This document shows, one piece after another, positions 49,504 to 58,047 of a DNA stretch of 64,000 nt. Each line of letters starts with the position of its first letter. Positions within the stretch are counted from its first letter, which is position 1. The stretch is from Kitasatospora mediocidica KCTC 9733 (GTDB lineage Bacteria > Actinomycetota > Actinomycetes > Streptomycetales > Streptomycetaceae), in NCBI RefSeq assembly GCF_000744225.1, contig NZ_JQLN01000005.1:1759001-1823000 (forward strand). The letters run 5' to 3'. The notes under the pieces were generated by a model. The model did no database searches and had not been told where the DNA came from. It was given only the letters and a program-made list of their open reading frames with translations. The translations under genes and the position numbers were made by a program.

Positions 49504-51075
49504 CTACAGGTCGGCCCAGCTGAAGAACTGGGGGGTGGGCGGTCGCTCGGGTTCCTGCACGGCGCGTTCGAGCGCCATGACGGCGGCGACCGCCAAGTCG
49601 ATTCGCCGGGTGCTGTGCCTGTGTTCCTTGGTGAGCCGGCTTCCGCGGGCGTCGGTCTTGATCGCGCAGTTGGCCAGGTGTCTGGCGAGCCGCGGGTCGC
49701 CGGAGTGGGTCAACTGCCCGTTCACGACGGCCTCGTAGAACCTGTTCGTCGCCGGGATCATGCGTGCCGGGCTCTGGGGGAACTCGACGATCGGCAGGTT
49801 CTCGGACTCCAACACCTGATAGGTACGGGCCCACCGGTAGGGGTCACAGTCGATCTCGCGGACGGCCCAGCGTCGGCAGGCGGCGCGGATCGCCTCCTCG
49901 ACGTCGAGGATCGGCACCTGCCAGTCGCCGACCAGCGTCTCGGGCCGTTCCCATGCCGCCACGACATCCACGTGCGGCAGCTCGCCGTCGTCCGTCGGGC
50001 AGGAGACGACCACCAACGCGGTCGAGTCGCCGTTGAACGAGCCGTCGAACCCGAGGGTGACCTCGGCGCCGTCGGGCACCGGCCCGGGACGCTCGCATGC
50101 CTCCCATGCGCCGGCCGGCAGCCACCGCTCGGCGACTGTCGTCCACATCCCCAGGTGGTAGCGGACGAACTCGTGTCGGGCGATCTGGTAGAAGCGCGCG
50201 GCGACGTCCGGCACCGACAGGAAGGCGCCGGCGGCCGGGTTGGCGTCCCGGATCGCCCGGTGTAGCCGCTCCTGAAAGCCGGGGCTGTCGGGGTCGGTGA
50301 GGTCGTAGCGATCTTCCGGGCATCCCCAGCAGACGAACAGGAACTCGTCGTCTTCGATCTCACCCGAGTTGACCTTGAGGCCGTACTCGTGGAGCTTGCC
50401 GGCCATGCTGTCGAGGTCGGCCCCGGGCGTGGTCGTGTTGATCACGATCGAGCCGGCGCGCTTGGCCGCCCCGTTGGCGATCACCAGGTGCACACGGGCT
50501 TTGTTGCCGGTCCACTCGTGGATTTCGTCGAAGAACGCGGCGCTCGGCCGCTGCCCGTCGTTGGTGCCCGCGACCGCGGCGACCTTGTAGGCCCGGCCGG
50601 GGCCGCCGGCGACCTGCACCTCTCCCTCGAAGGTGTTGAACAGGCTTGCCAGGGTGGGCGATTCGTCGATCGCGGTCCGCAGGTCGCCGAACAGCAACTC
50701 GGCCTGATCGTAGGAGGCGGCGGCCACCGGGATGACCGCCGAGCGCTGGGTCGCCAGGAGGTAGGCGGCCACCCATGAGGCGATCGGAGTCTTGCCGTTG
50801 CCCTTCGGGACTTCGAGCAACGCGCGGCGGTATCGGCGGGTGCCGTCCGGCCGGAGCTCGAACAACATGATCAGAAACAGCTTCTGGAACAGCTCCAACC
50901 GCACGGGCTGCCCGAACCGGTCACCCTCCCCGTAGCGGCAATGCCGCTCGATCCACCTGATGACCTTCGGGCCGTCGCTCGGCGCGGTGGTCAGCGGCGG
51001 GGCGGACAGCGGCACCGGGACGGCGTCCGGCCACGGCAGCACCTCAGCCGGTGAGGAGTGAGCGCGGGTCGTCAT
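49504..51075 (-). CDS. Terminase large subunit
   Basis: A 523-residue packaging motor. ATPase: Walker A VPKGNGKT (89-96), Walker B AAFFDEIHE (179-187). Nuclease: LGFDGSFNGDSTALVVV with the first catalytic Asp, later IDCDPYRWA and the C-terminal RRIDLAVAAVMAL. It is of the Terminase_1/HK97 type. Overlaps the small subunit by 32 bp. Confidence 0.95.
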   Translation of the reverse strand: MTTRAHSSPAEVLPWPDAVPVPLSAPPLTTAPSDGPKVIRWIERHCRYGEGDRFGQPVRLELFQKLFLIMLFELRPDGTRRYRRALLEVPKGNGKTPIASWVAAYLLATQRSAVIPVAAASYDQAELLFGDLRTAIDESPTLASLFNTFEGEVQVAGGPGRAYKVAAVAGTNDGQRPSAAFFDEIHEWTGNKARVHLVIANGAAKRAGSIVINTTTPGADLDSMAGKLHEYGLKVNSGEIEDDEFLFVCWGCPEDRYDLTDPDSPGFQERLHRAIRDANPAAGAFLSVPDVAARFYQIARHEFVRYHLGMWTTVAERWLPAGAWEACERPGPVPDGAEVTLGFDGSFNGDSTALVVVSCPTDDGELPHVDVVAAWERPETLVGDWQVPILDVEEAIRAACRRWAVREIDCDPYRWARTYQVLESENLPIVEFPQSPARMIPATNRFYEAVVNGQLTHSGDPRLARHLANCAIKTDARGSRLTKEHRHSTRRIDLAVAAVMALERAVQEPERPPTPQFFSWADL

Positions 51076-51535
51076 CGTCGCTCACCCCCTCGGCGTCGAT
51101 GTCGGCGGACAAGTCGGCGAGGGAGGTCTGCGCTTCGGCCAACTTCACCCCGAGCCGCAGCCGGGCCAGCGGGCCGATCCCGAGCTGCTGCTCGTCGGCC
51201 CGCACGCTGGCCTCGATCTTGTACGCGAGGTCGTAGAGCGGGTTCGCTTTCGGCTGGCCTGTGCTGCCGATGGTAACCGGTTCGGCGTCGGCCATTTCGA
51301 GGATGCGGTGATACCGGTCGAGGTTGCGGGCCCACCGGACGGCGAGGGAGGTGTCGGCCGGCCGGACCACGCCGGCGACCACGTCACCCCAGTAGTCCGA
51401 CCACGCCGCGACCGCTTCGGCGCCCAACTCGTGCGGTGCCGCGGGCACTTCGCCGGTTGGGGCGGTCACCTGGCCCAGGTCCCGGGCGTTGCGGCGCTGC
51501 CGCTCGTGGGCGGGCTTGGGCAGCGGTCCGGGCAT
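51044..51535 (-). CDS. Terminase small subunit (P27 family)
   Basis: A 163-residue DNA-recognition subunit. The N-terminus MPGPLPKPAHERQRRNARD and the helices SLAVRWARNLDRYHRILEMA, GQPKANPLYDLAYKIEASVR and LRLGVKLAEAQTSL are characteristic of the P27 family. It binds the packaging site, probably the nearby region 51,536-51,740. Confidence 0.92.
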   Translation of the reverse strand: MPGPLPKPAHERQRRNARDLGQVTAPTGEVPAAPHELGAEAVAAWSDYWGDVVAGVVRPADTSLAVRWARNLDRYHRILEMADAEPVTIGSTGQPKANPLYDLAYKIEASVRADEQQLGIGPLARLRLGVKLAEAQTSLADLSADIDAEGVSDDDDPRSLLTG

Positions 51536-51740
51536 GCGACCACCGCCCCTGACTACTCACGGCAACTGGATACTCAGGGTGCCTATGTGGTCACCGAGGT
51601 CAAAAAATGCTGGTCAACCCGTACGAAAAACTTTCGGGCACGGGGCCGGGTCCCCAGATGATCATGCGCGCGACTTCTACCCACCCCCCGGTATGCGGCT
51701 GCACGCACCAGAAATGTGACGCTCGGTAGTGGTGGTGCGG
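51536..51740. other. Candidate packaging (cos) region
   Basis: This 205 bp gap between the HNH gene and terminase small subunit has no gene. It has AT-rich blocks (GTCAAAAAATGCTGGTCAAC near 51,600 and GAAAAACTTTC near 51,625) and a C-run ACCCACCCCCCGGTATG at 51,680-51,695, like the GC-rich single-stranded cos ends of HNH-encoding actinophages. The position is right but the sequence evidence is only suggestive. Confidence 0.35.
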
Positions 51741-52079
51741 TCAGCGGTCACGCTTGGCGGCGTTGCACGAGCGACAGAGCGCGGCCAGGTTGCTGGCCGT
51801 GTTCGAGCCGCCGGCCGCCAGCGGCACGACGTGATCGGCGGTCAGGTCGGTGGCCGGGTGGCCGGGACGGCGCCAGCCTGGGCACCAGTCGCCGACGCTC
51901 GCGCGATGGTTGGCCACGGTGGCGGCTGCGGTGCGGCGGTACCGGGAGTCGTAGCCGCGCCGGGTGGCGCTGCCCCGCCGCTGATCCTGCTGGGCCTGCC
52001 ATTCGGCCTGGTGGGTGTCGCACCGGCTGGGATTCCTGGTGAGCCGACTGCACACCAGGCATGGGCGCTGTCGCCGCAT
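51741..52079 (-). CDS. HNH endonuclease beside terminase
   Basis: A 112-residue HNH nuclease: CLVCSRLTRNPSRCDTHQ (zinc ligands), YDSRYRRTAAATVANHR, DLTADHVVPLAAGGSNTAS (first His) and LAALCRSCNAAK. In many siphoviruses with P27/HK97 terminases an HNH protein encoded next to terminase is needed for cos cleavage, so this is probably the packaging nuclease. Confidence 0.9.
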   Translation of the reverse strand: MRRQRPCLVCSRLTRNPSRCDTHQAEWQAQQDQRRGSATRRGYDSRYRRTAAATVANHRASVGDWCPGWRRPGHPATDLTADHVVPLAAGGSNTASNLAALCRSCNAAKRDR

Positions 52080-52132
52080 CTCACCTCCCGTGAACGTCCG
52101 GTGTCGGAGTGGATCGGGGCCGAGTATGCGAA

Positions 52133-52163
52133 CGACCCGTCACCGAGATGTGGTGACGGGTCG
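52133..52163. terminator. Stem-loop terminator downstream of the methyltransferase gene
   Basis: CGACCCGTCACC (52133-52144) and GGTGACGGGTCG (52152-52163) form a perfect 12 bp stem with a 7 nt loop in the gap between the leftward methyltransferase and HNH genes. It probably insulates the inserted R-M cassette from the late operon. Confidence 0.75.
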
Positions 52164-52261
52164 GGAGCCTTCGCTCTCCGGGCACGCCGGAAGCGCTTCG
52201 AACTGTAGGGCACGACTTCATAACGATGCAAGCCTGATCGGGCTGCGTCAGCTTGCGGCGG

Positions 52262-53353
52262 TCAGTCGATCTGCTCGGCGACCGCGCGCACGACCTTCTC
52301 GGCGAGCAGGGGTGGCACGCAGTTTCCGAGCTGAGACTGAACCGAACTCCGCTTGCCAATGAACTCGAACTCGTCAGGGAAGGTGAAGAGCTTCTTCAGC
52401 TCCGGCACCCTGAGGCGCCGGCTCTCCCAGTGGAACGGACCGATGTACGGCCCAGGCTGTGCCTGGATCGTCGGGGAAGGCCGCTGAGGGTCGAGCTTGA
52501 GCAGGAACGACCAGTAGCGGGAGCGCCACGCGAACTCCGGGTTCTTGTGGCCCTTCTCCTCGGTGTAGTGGAGGTAATTTTCTCCCGGCGGGATGTCGGG
52601 CAGGAGATGGCCGTACTTGCCGCCCACAGTCTCGCCCGGCTCGGGCTCAGCCACGACTCCCGCGAGCGCCTGTCCTGTTGTGACGTGCGGCTGGTTGACG
52701 TCGCCGGTTGCGCGACGCTCCCACTTCCCGCCGTGGGTCGCCTCCGGATGCTGCGGGAGGGTCTTGCCCTTGGGAACCCCAATGATGAACAGCCGAGGGC
52801 GGGCCTGCGGCACGCCATAGTCGGCGGCGTTCAGCACCTTCGACTCAAAGACGTAGCCCGCCTCGTCGATCTCCCTCAGGAGCCGCTCATAGGCGGGACG
52901 GGACGCCTTGTTGTTGTAGGTGAGGGCGTAGACGTTCTCAAGAACGAACGCGCGAGGCTTCGACTCTCGGAGAACTCGCGTGTATGCCTGCAGCAAAGAG
53001 GCATCAGGGTCCAGCCCCTTCCGCTTGTACTCCAGCCAGAAGCCCGACTTTGAGAACGGTGTGCAGGGAGGGCCACCTACCAGAAGGTCCGGCCGCTCCT
53101 TGCCCTTGAGGCCCGCTGCACGCAGGAGGTCTCGGGTGGGAGTCTCCAGGATGTCCTTCTGGATGACTTCGGTCTGCAGGTGAGAGAAGTTCTTCTCCAT
53201 CGTGGCCACGGCGTCTGGGTCGCGCTCCACGGCGGCGCGCACCTCGTAGCCGGCCGCCTCGACCCCAAGGTCGAGTCCGCCAGCGCCAGAGAACAGGGAG
53301 ATTGCGATGCCACGATTTGTCACAGAGAACAGAGTGCCAGACGAGACGGACAT
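52262..53353 (-). CDS. DNA (cytosine-5) methyltransferase of a SacI-like R-M system
   Basis: A 363-residue C5 methyltransferase: motif I ISLFSGAGGLDLGVEAAGY (about 18-36), motif IV GGPPCTPFSKSG with catalytic Cys97, ENV motif VI (139-141), motif VIII QARPRLFIIG, and the C-terminal LGNCVPP. It is divergent from a SacI-family endonuclease gene with 129 bp between, so it protects the host from that enzyme. The specificity should be that of the SacI family (GAGCTC) if the family relationship holds. The ATG at 53353 is chosen because motif I then lies at the usual distance. Confidence 0.92.
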   Translation of the reverse strand: MSVSSGTLFSVTNRGIAISLFSGAGGLDLGVEAAGYEVRAAVERDPDAVATMEKNFSHLQTEVIQKDILETPTRDLLRAAGLKGKERPDLLVGGPPCTPFSKSGFWLEYKRKGLDPDASLLQAYTRVLRESKPRAFVLENVYALTYNNKASRPAYERLLREIDEAGYVFESKVLNAADYGVPQARPRLFIIGVPKGKTLPQHPEATHGGKWERRATGDVNQPHVTTGQALAGVVAEPEPGETVGGKYGHLLPDIPPGENYLHYTEEKGHKNPEFAWRSRYWSFLLKLDPQRPSPTIQAQPGPYIGPFHWESRRLRVPELKKLFTFPDEFEFIGKRSSVQSQLGNCVPPLLAEKVVRAVAEQID

Positions 53354-53482
53354 CGCGGCACCAGACCTGCTCGGACGGTCCGTCGGCCGACCTCTCCTGA
53401 CACAACCAGTACCGTAGGTAGCCACACGTGTGCGAGCCTGGTCACCGTCACCTCTGGTCGATCAAGGAGCGCGGGTACGGTC

Positions 53483-54667
53483 ATGGCTCAAAGCGGGGGT
53501 AAGAAGGTCCTCTCGGTGTCGCCCGCGCAGGCCAAGGCCATATTCCTTGAGGCCTTGGAGCTTGCCCAGTCGGCAGAGGAGGTGCCGGACGAGTGGCTCA
53601 AGCGCACTCGGCGGGTGAGTAAGGCCATCAGCAAGTCGAACACGCCGATCCTCGGGACAGCGCTGCTAGCCAAGGCCACGAACAAGCAGGTCAACGCTCT
53701 GGCTCTCCAGACCGGCGTCCACCGCGGCTACTCGGCACGCGGCGTGGCGAAGAACGTACTCGTGCCGCTCTGTGTCGAGCATGAGATCGATCTTCGGACC
53801 ACAGGCGCCGAGCCTTTGAACAACCAGCCGTACTTCGCAAAGAAGATGGTCGTCAACACGCTCATCGACGAGAACAAGCCTGGTCGCGCCGACCTTGAGT
53901 ACTTGATCGAGTGTCTTGAGGCGGTGGACTTCCTCGAAGGCGAGTCGGCTGTCCACGCCTTGGCGGCCTTCCTTCGGGCGCGCATCGAGGACGGGAACCC
54001 TGCCACCGTCCTGACGATCGACGCAGACGTGCTGCCACTTCCCGTGCTCGGCTCGCTCGCGAAGCAGTTCATCAACTCGAACCGGGAGGGAGGCCGACGA
54101 GGCCAAGCTCTGGTCGCCGCCTGCCTTGACCTCGTGCACCCAGGCATGGTCTACGCTGACGCGATCAACGACCCCAGCCGGAAGGTTCCGGGTGACGTCG
54201 CCGTCGAGATTCCGGCCCCTAGTCAATCCGCACCCCAGCCGGAACTGTTCGAGGCGGGTGGGCCTGTCGAAACCGGCCCTGGCGACAGGATCGTGGTCCT
54301 GAGCGCTGAGGCAAAGCAGAAGTCCGTTAGTCAGAGTGAGATCCTTCAGTTCGTCGAGCGACTTGCGGCGGCGGGCATTGGCAAGGGGCTCTACGTGGCG
54401 GTTGAGCCGAACCAAGCTGATCTTGAGTCGGACTGGCTCGCGAAGAAGGCCCAGGAACGCAACGGCGTCCTCTTGGAGGTCGTGAGCGACCCTGAGAGGC
54501 TCCTGACGACTGCGGTCCAGTGGTCGCCGCTCCCCCTCGACCAATGCCTGCGCACGTTCCCGCAGCTGCTGGTGAGCCGGCTCAAGGACTTCCACTGCGG
54601 ACAGTCCAGCCAGCACGAGTGGGCTGAGATGCTGGCTGGTGCCGCCCCTGAGGATCAAAACCCCTAA
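53483..54667 (+). CDS. SacI-family type II restriction endonuclease
   Basis: A 394-residue protein I recognise as SacI-like from conserved blocks: TGAEPLNNQPYF (108-119), INDPSRKVPGDVAVEI (228-243), AQ/EAKQKSV (about 276-282) and VQWSPLPLDQCLRTFPQLLV (345-364). Asp238 with Glu276-x-Lys278 is a plausible PD-(D/E)XK site. It would cut unmethylated GAGCTC-type sites. The gene runs against the phage operon, divergent from its methyltransferase. A 10 bp palindrome (CACACGTGTG, 53,423-53,432) in the gap may be an operator. Confidence 0.82.
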   Translation: MAQSGGKKVLSVSPAQAKAIFLEALELAQSAEEVPDEWLKRTRRVSKAISKSNTPILGTALLAKATNKQVNALALQTGVHRGYSARGVAKNVLVPLCVEHEIDLRTTGAEPLNNQPYFAKKMVVNTLIDENKPGRADLEYLIECLEAVDFLEGESAVHALAAFLRARIEDGNPATVLTIDADVLPLPVLGSLAKQFINSNREGGRRGQALVAACLDLVHPGMVYADAINDPSRKVPGDVAVEIPAPSQSAPQPELFEAGGPVETGPGDRIVVLSAEAKQKSVSQSEILQFVERLAAAGIGKGLYVAVEPNQADLESDWLAKKAQERNGVLLEVVSDPERLLTTAVQWSPLPLDQCLRTFPQLLVSRLKDFHCGQSSQHEWAEMLAGAAPEDQNP

Positions 54668-54739
54668 CTCAGGCACCATGCTGCCTACGCGTCCGGCCGA
54701 GCGACCAGTCTCGCGGGACTGAGCGACCCGACCTCGCGC

Positions 54740-55564
54740 TTATGCAGCAGTGCTGCTGCCCAGTTCCGCCACGAGACCGAGCAGTTCTGTGACGCTCCAC
54801 ATGCGCCGCTGCCGGTCGTCGAGCGGTACGGGGGCCGGGCAGCCAGGCCCGGTGCCGCACGTGACCCGCGGCGCCTCGTCGGGCGCGGTGTGCAGGATCA
54901 GCTCGCCACCGCACCACGGGCACGGACGGCCCTCGACGGGTGTCTCGCGCTCGTCGAGTTCCAGCGCCCGCAGCACCAGCTGCTCGCACTGTCGCGCGAC
55001 CCGGATCGTCTCGTGCCGCAGGTGCTCGGGCATCGGCGCGAACAGCGCGACTGCCGTGCTGCCGTCGAGGTGCCGCTCGGGCGCGGTGTCCTCATCGAGC
55101 AGGCGGCCCTCGACCCACAACGCGGCGAAGTGGAGCCCGTGGCGGCGGCTGCCCGGGTCGGTCGGGCTGCGGAAGTGCCATCGACGGGGGTCGGCGGCAT
55201 CGGCTTCGTCGTCTGCCCACACCGGCGGCCGTCCGGGACTCGACACGCGCCGACGGCCGATCGCGCGCTGCCCGGCGGCGGCCAAGGTGTCGCACAGGTC
55301 GAACAACAGAGCCTCGACGCGCACGGCGGCGTCGAGCGCGGTCAGGTTGGCAGGCGCCGGGTGCTGGCGAAGCGTCAACGGGGCCCGGTCGGCGACGAGC
55401 AGGTCGGCATCGGCCGCCTGCTGCTGGGCAAGGTGGGTGGAGAGCTGCGCCGGCGGCCACGCGGCGGCTGGCGGGGTCTCGATAGCGATCAGCAGCGCGG
55501 CCCACTCGGTGCGGACGGTGCGCAGCTGGTCGGCGGCTCGATAGAGGTCAGCGGGCTGGTACAC
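54740..55564 (-). CDS. Phage early-region protein with zinc ribbon
   Basis: A 274-residue protein starting at GTG after GGAGAAG. The N-terminal half is helical (DLYRAADQLRTVRTEWAALL, QLSTHLAQQQAADADLLVAD); the C-terminal part has a zinc ribbon, CPWCGGELILHTA...VTCGTGPGCPAP. It looks like the DNA-/primase-associated ribbon proteins of actinophage early regions but no precise family can be named. Confidence 0.65.
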   Translation of the reverse strand: MYQPADLYRAADQLRTVRTEWAALLIAIETPPAAAWPPAQLSTHLAQQQAADADLLVADRAPLTLRQHPAPANLTALDAAVRVEALLFDLCDTLAAAGQRAIGRRRVSSPGRPPVWADDEADAADPRRWHFRSPTDPGSRRHGLHFAALWVEGRLLDEDTAPERHLDGSTAVALFAPMPEHLRHETIRVARQCEQLVLRALELDERETPVEGRPCPWCGGELILHTAPDEAPRVTCGTGPGCPAPVPLDDRQRRMWSVTELLGLVAELGSSTAA

Positions 55565-55650
55565 GTGTGCGCTTCTCCGGTCTGGTGCGGGTGGAACGTG
55601 GTTGGTGGGCCTGGGCGCCCCTCTGTGGCGTACGGGGGCGCCCAGGCCGG

Positions 55651-56052
55651 TCAGTGGGCCGCCGTCCGGTGGGTGACGGGTTCGAGGTGGCGCGCGGCGC
55701 GGGCGAGCGCCATGCCGTCGATCAGCTGCGCGGCGAGCAGCGCCTCGTACGCCTGCGGGTCGGGCTTGGGCTCGGCGGCGGTGGCGGCACGCAGGTGGGC
55801 GAGTTCGATCTCGGCCTGCCGGCCGCGCTTGGCCCTGGCGACCGCTCGGCGCAGGGCCCGGCGCATCACGTGCATCCGGCGCCGGCCATCGGCGGCGATC
55901 CGGGCCCACTCAGCGCACCACTCCCGGTAGACCGCGAGATCGCAGATTCCGGCGCGCAGGATGGCGGCTTCGGCCGGCAGCAGGCTGCCGCGCTCGGCCC
56001 GCTCGACCAGGTGCAGCAGCACGGTGACGTCCGCGCGGTCCGGGGCGCTCAT
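55651..56052 (-). CDS. Hypothetical phage protein, helical
   Basis: A 133-residue basic helical protein (DVTVLLHLVERAERGSLLPA, EWCAEWARIAADGRRRMHVM, LRRAVARAKRGRQAEIELAH). It overlaps the upstream gene by ATGA. Similar short helical proteins are part of actinophage early regions. No function can be assigned. Confidence 0.55.
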   Translation of the reverse strand: MSAPDRADVTVLLHLVERAERGSLLPAEAAILRAGICDLAVYREWCAEWARIAADGRRRMHVMRRALRRAVARAKRGRQAEIELAHLRAATAAEPKPDPQAYEALLAAQLIDGMALARAARHLEPVTHRTAAH

Positions 56053-56438
56053 CGGATGCCCCGGCCGTGGGCGACGGTGCGCGCGGCTGGCTTGCCACCG
56101 TCGCGCGGGATCGGCGGTCGGCTCATCAGCCGTTCGACGTCGTCGAGCCGCGATTTCGGCTCGACGTGCTGCGGCTCGGCGGCCGTAGTGCGCGGCTGGC
56201 GCGCCCGGGTCGGCTCCAGGCGGCGTACGGCGGTCCAGGCGCCGTGGCCGGCGTGCTCCTCGATGTCCACGGTGGCGCCGGCCCCGGCCAGCTGCCGGGC
56301 GACCTTGTCGAGGCGGCGCCGGTCGGTGGTCTGGAACCGCGTCGGCTGGGTGGTGGACGGCCACGCCGCGGTGAGCCGGTAGGCGGTCTGGTTGTGGGTG
56401 GTGCCGGTGCGGGCGCGGCGGCGGTGGCGTGGGGTCAT
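56049..56438 (-). CDS. Hypothetical basic phage protein
   Basis: A 129-residue strongly basic protein (MTPRHRRRARTGTTHNQTAY, RLDKVARQLAGAGATVDIEE, GAWTAVRRLEPTRARQPR) that overlaps both neighbours by 4 bp, so it is part of a coupled chain. The central region may be a small alpha/beta domain. Function unknown. Confidence 0.55.
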   Translation of the reverse strand: MTPRHRRRARTGTTHNQTAYRLTAAWPSTTQPTRFQTTDRRRLDKVARQLAGAGATVDIEEHAGHGAWTAVRRLEPTRARQPRTTAAEPQHVEPKSRLDDVERLMSRPPIPRDGGKPAARTVAHGRGIR

Positions 56439-57127
56439 GCGGCACTCTCCTGTCGATCGCGCCGGGCCTGGGCGGCCTCTCGGCGGCTGGGGTGGACGGT
56501 CGCGCGCCGGTGCCAGCTCCCGGCGCGGTTGGGCCCGCGGTTGGTGCGGCGCCGGCACTGCTCGCCGACCGGAGCCCGGCACCAGGTGCACGCGACGGAC
56601 AGGTCGTCCGATCGGCCCTGCTCGCTCGCGGCTTCCCGGGCGGCCTTCGCCGGGCGGTAGGGGCGAAGCGCGTCGGCGGCTTCCGCCGGGACCGGGCTGC
56701 CGGCAGCGGCGATCCGGGCGACGATCGCCGGGTGTGGGTCGCCGCTGGTCACCTCGCGGGACGCGGTTGGCGCTGCCTGCCCGGTGGCGACCGCGTCGCG
56801 CTGCGCCCGGATCGCGGCCTGCCAGCCGGCGACGTCGTCGGGATCGACTGCCGGGGTGGGGTCGGTGTGCCGGGCGAGCAGCGCCCGGCGGTGGGCGGCC
56901 CACGGGCGGGTGACATCGACGGCCAGGATCGGGAACGGGCTCTCGGCCACGTGGCGGCGCACCACGGCGGCGGCGTCCCAACCGTCCGGCGCGATGGCCG
57001 GGACGTCGCGCAGCAGTTCGCACCAGCGGCGCAGCTGCTCGGCGGCTTCGGCCTGGTTGCTGTTGGCGGTGCGTGGGTCGAGCTCGGCCACGTAGGCCAG
57101 CAGCGCGGCGACCTCGTTCGGCATCAT
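56435..57127 (-). CDS. Phage protein with C-terminal zinc-knuckle motif
   Basis: A 230-residue protein beginning with paired ATGs (57127, 57124) after AGGGGGGAACG. Most of it is helical; the C-terminus has CTWCRAPVGEQCRRRTNRGP and SWHRRA, a Cys-x2-Cys-x5-Cys...His zinc-binding motif seen in actinophage and mycobacterial small DNA-associated proteins. It follows the HTH/initiator-like gene by overlap. Confidence 0.6.
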   Translation of the reverse strand: MMPNEVAALLAYVAELDPRTANSNQAEAAEQLRRWCELLRDVPAIAPDGWDAAAVVRRHVAESPFPILAVDVTRPWAAHRRALLARHTDPTPAVDPDDVAGWQAAIRAQRDAVATGQAAPTASREVTSGDPHPAIVARIAAAGSPVPAEAADALRPYRPAKAAREAASEQGRSDDLSVACTWCRAPVGEQCRRRTNRGPNRAGSWHRRATVHPSRREAAQARRDRQESAA

Positions 57128-58047
57128 CCTGCGTTCCCCCCTCGTGAGTTGAGTTCGGCGAGCGCCGCCTGCAACAGCTCCGAGTTGCGGGCGGTCCGCG
57201 ACGTTCCTCCGGCCGTGCCGCTGCCGGGTACGACGTGGAGCGGCGGCGTGGCCCGCTCGCGGGAAATCCAGTGCTGCCAGTCGCTGCGCCACTGCTCGGC
57301 GGTGCGGGCCGGCGCCGCGGCTCGGTGAGCCAGCCACTTGGCGGTGGCCCGGTCGATGCCGTCGATGCCGAGCCGCTGCAGGTGCCCGGTGACGCCGGCC
57401 CAGCCGATCAGGGCGTCGTCGGGCTGCCAGTCGGCGGGCAGAGTGAAGCGGGCAGCAGAGGCGGCGGTGTGCTCGCGCGCGCCCGTGCGCTGCTCCCTTT
57501 CAGTTCCCTTTCCTTTCTGTTCTCTCCTGTTCTGGGGTGCGGTTTCGGCACTACCGGTGGTGCAGTTGCTGCACCGTTGACCGGCGAATTCGGCACCCCC
57601 GGTGGTGCAGTTCCCGCAGGCTTCGGCCGCGCGTGGTGCCGTTTCCGCACCATCGGTGGTGCGGTTCTCGCACCGGTGCTGTGCCGAATCCGCACCACCC
57701 GTGGTGCAGATCTCGCACCCCTCGACCACGCCGGCGGGATCGGCGGCGCCGCCGGTCGGGACCGTGCCGGGGGTCCAGCCGACCGCCAGGGGCAGCCGGT
57801 AGACCCGTTCGCCGCGCGGCCCGGTGCGGCCCCGGACGATCTCCAGCTCGCCGAGCTCGATCGCCCGGTCAACGGCGGTCACCACCGTTCGCCGGCCCGC
57901 GCCGGTGCGCTCGGCCAGCGAGGTGGTGCTGCCGTAGGCCAGGCACTCGGGGCCGGTGACGTGGTCGGCCAGCGAGAGCATCACCAGGCGCGCGGTGCCG
58001 CGCGCCCGGGACCGCTCCCAGACCCAGTCACGGGCGGAATGGCTCAT
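57124..58047 (-). CDS. HTH protein with repeats, candidate phage replication initiator
   Basis: A 307-residue protein. Residues about 1-85 are a winged helix (ARLVMLSLADHVTGPECLAY, TSLAERTGAGRRTVVTAVDR, GELEIVRGRTGP), like phage O-type/RepA-type N-termini. Residues about 110-175 contain four repeats of CxxCTTGGA type with paired Cys, whose DNA forms the iteron-like repeats below. The C-terminus (WQPDDALIGWAGVTGHLQRL, WLAHRAAAPARTAEQWRSDW, QHWISRE) resembles phage primosome-like domains. GC-rich ATG start at 58047. A replication role is inferred, not shown. Confidence 0.7.
   Translation of the reverse strand: MSHSARDWVWERSRARGTARLVMLSLADHVTGPECLAYGSTTSLAERTGAGRRTVVTAVDRAIELGELEIVRGRTGPRGERVYRLPLAVGWTPGTVPTGGAADPAGVVEGCEICTTGGADSAQHRCENRTTDGAETAPRAAEACGNCTTGGAEFAGQRCSNCTTGSAETAPQNRREQKGKGTEREQRTGAREHTAASAARFTLPADWQPDDALIGWAGVTGHLQRLGIDGIDRATAKWLAHRAAAPARTAEQWRSDWQHWISRERATPPLHVVPGSGTAGGTSRTARNSELLQAALAELNSRGGNAG
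57535..57720. repeat. Iteron-like palindromic repeats within the HTH gene
   Basis: At least five copies of a 17-21 bp palindromic unit, consensus GGTGC-N7-GCACC (for example GGTGCAGTTGCTGCACC at 57,558-57,574, GGTGCGGTTCTCGCACC at 57,658-57,674), lie at 57,555, 57,600, 57,631, 57,654 and 57,700; the copy at 57,600 ends GCAGG instead of GCACC. Spacing is 23-46 bp, roughly two to four helical turns. An A/T- and pyrimidine-rich stretch (TTTCAGTTCCCTTTCC, 57,499 on) is adjacent. This is the layout of a phage origin inside its initiator gene, as with lambda O. Confidence 0.55.

Noticed and set aside
57535..57720. A CRISPR array
   Set aside because: The repeats are irregularly spaced (23-46 bp), palindromic throughout, and inside a well-biased coding frame; no cas genes are present.
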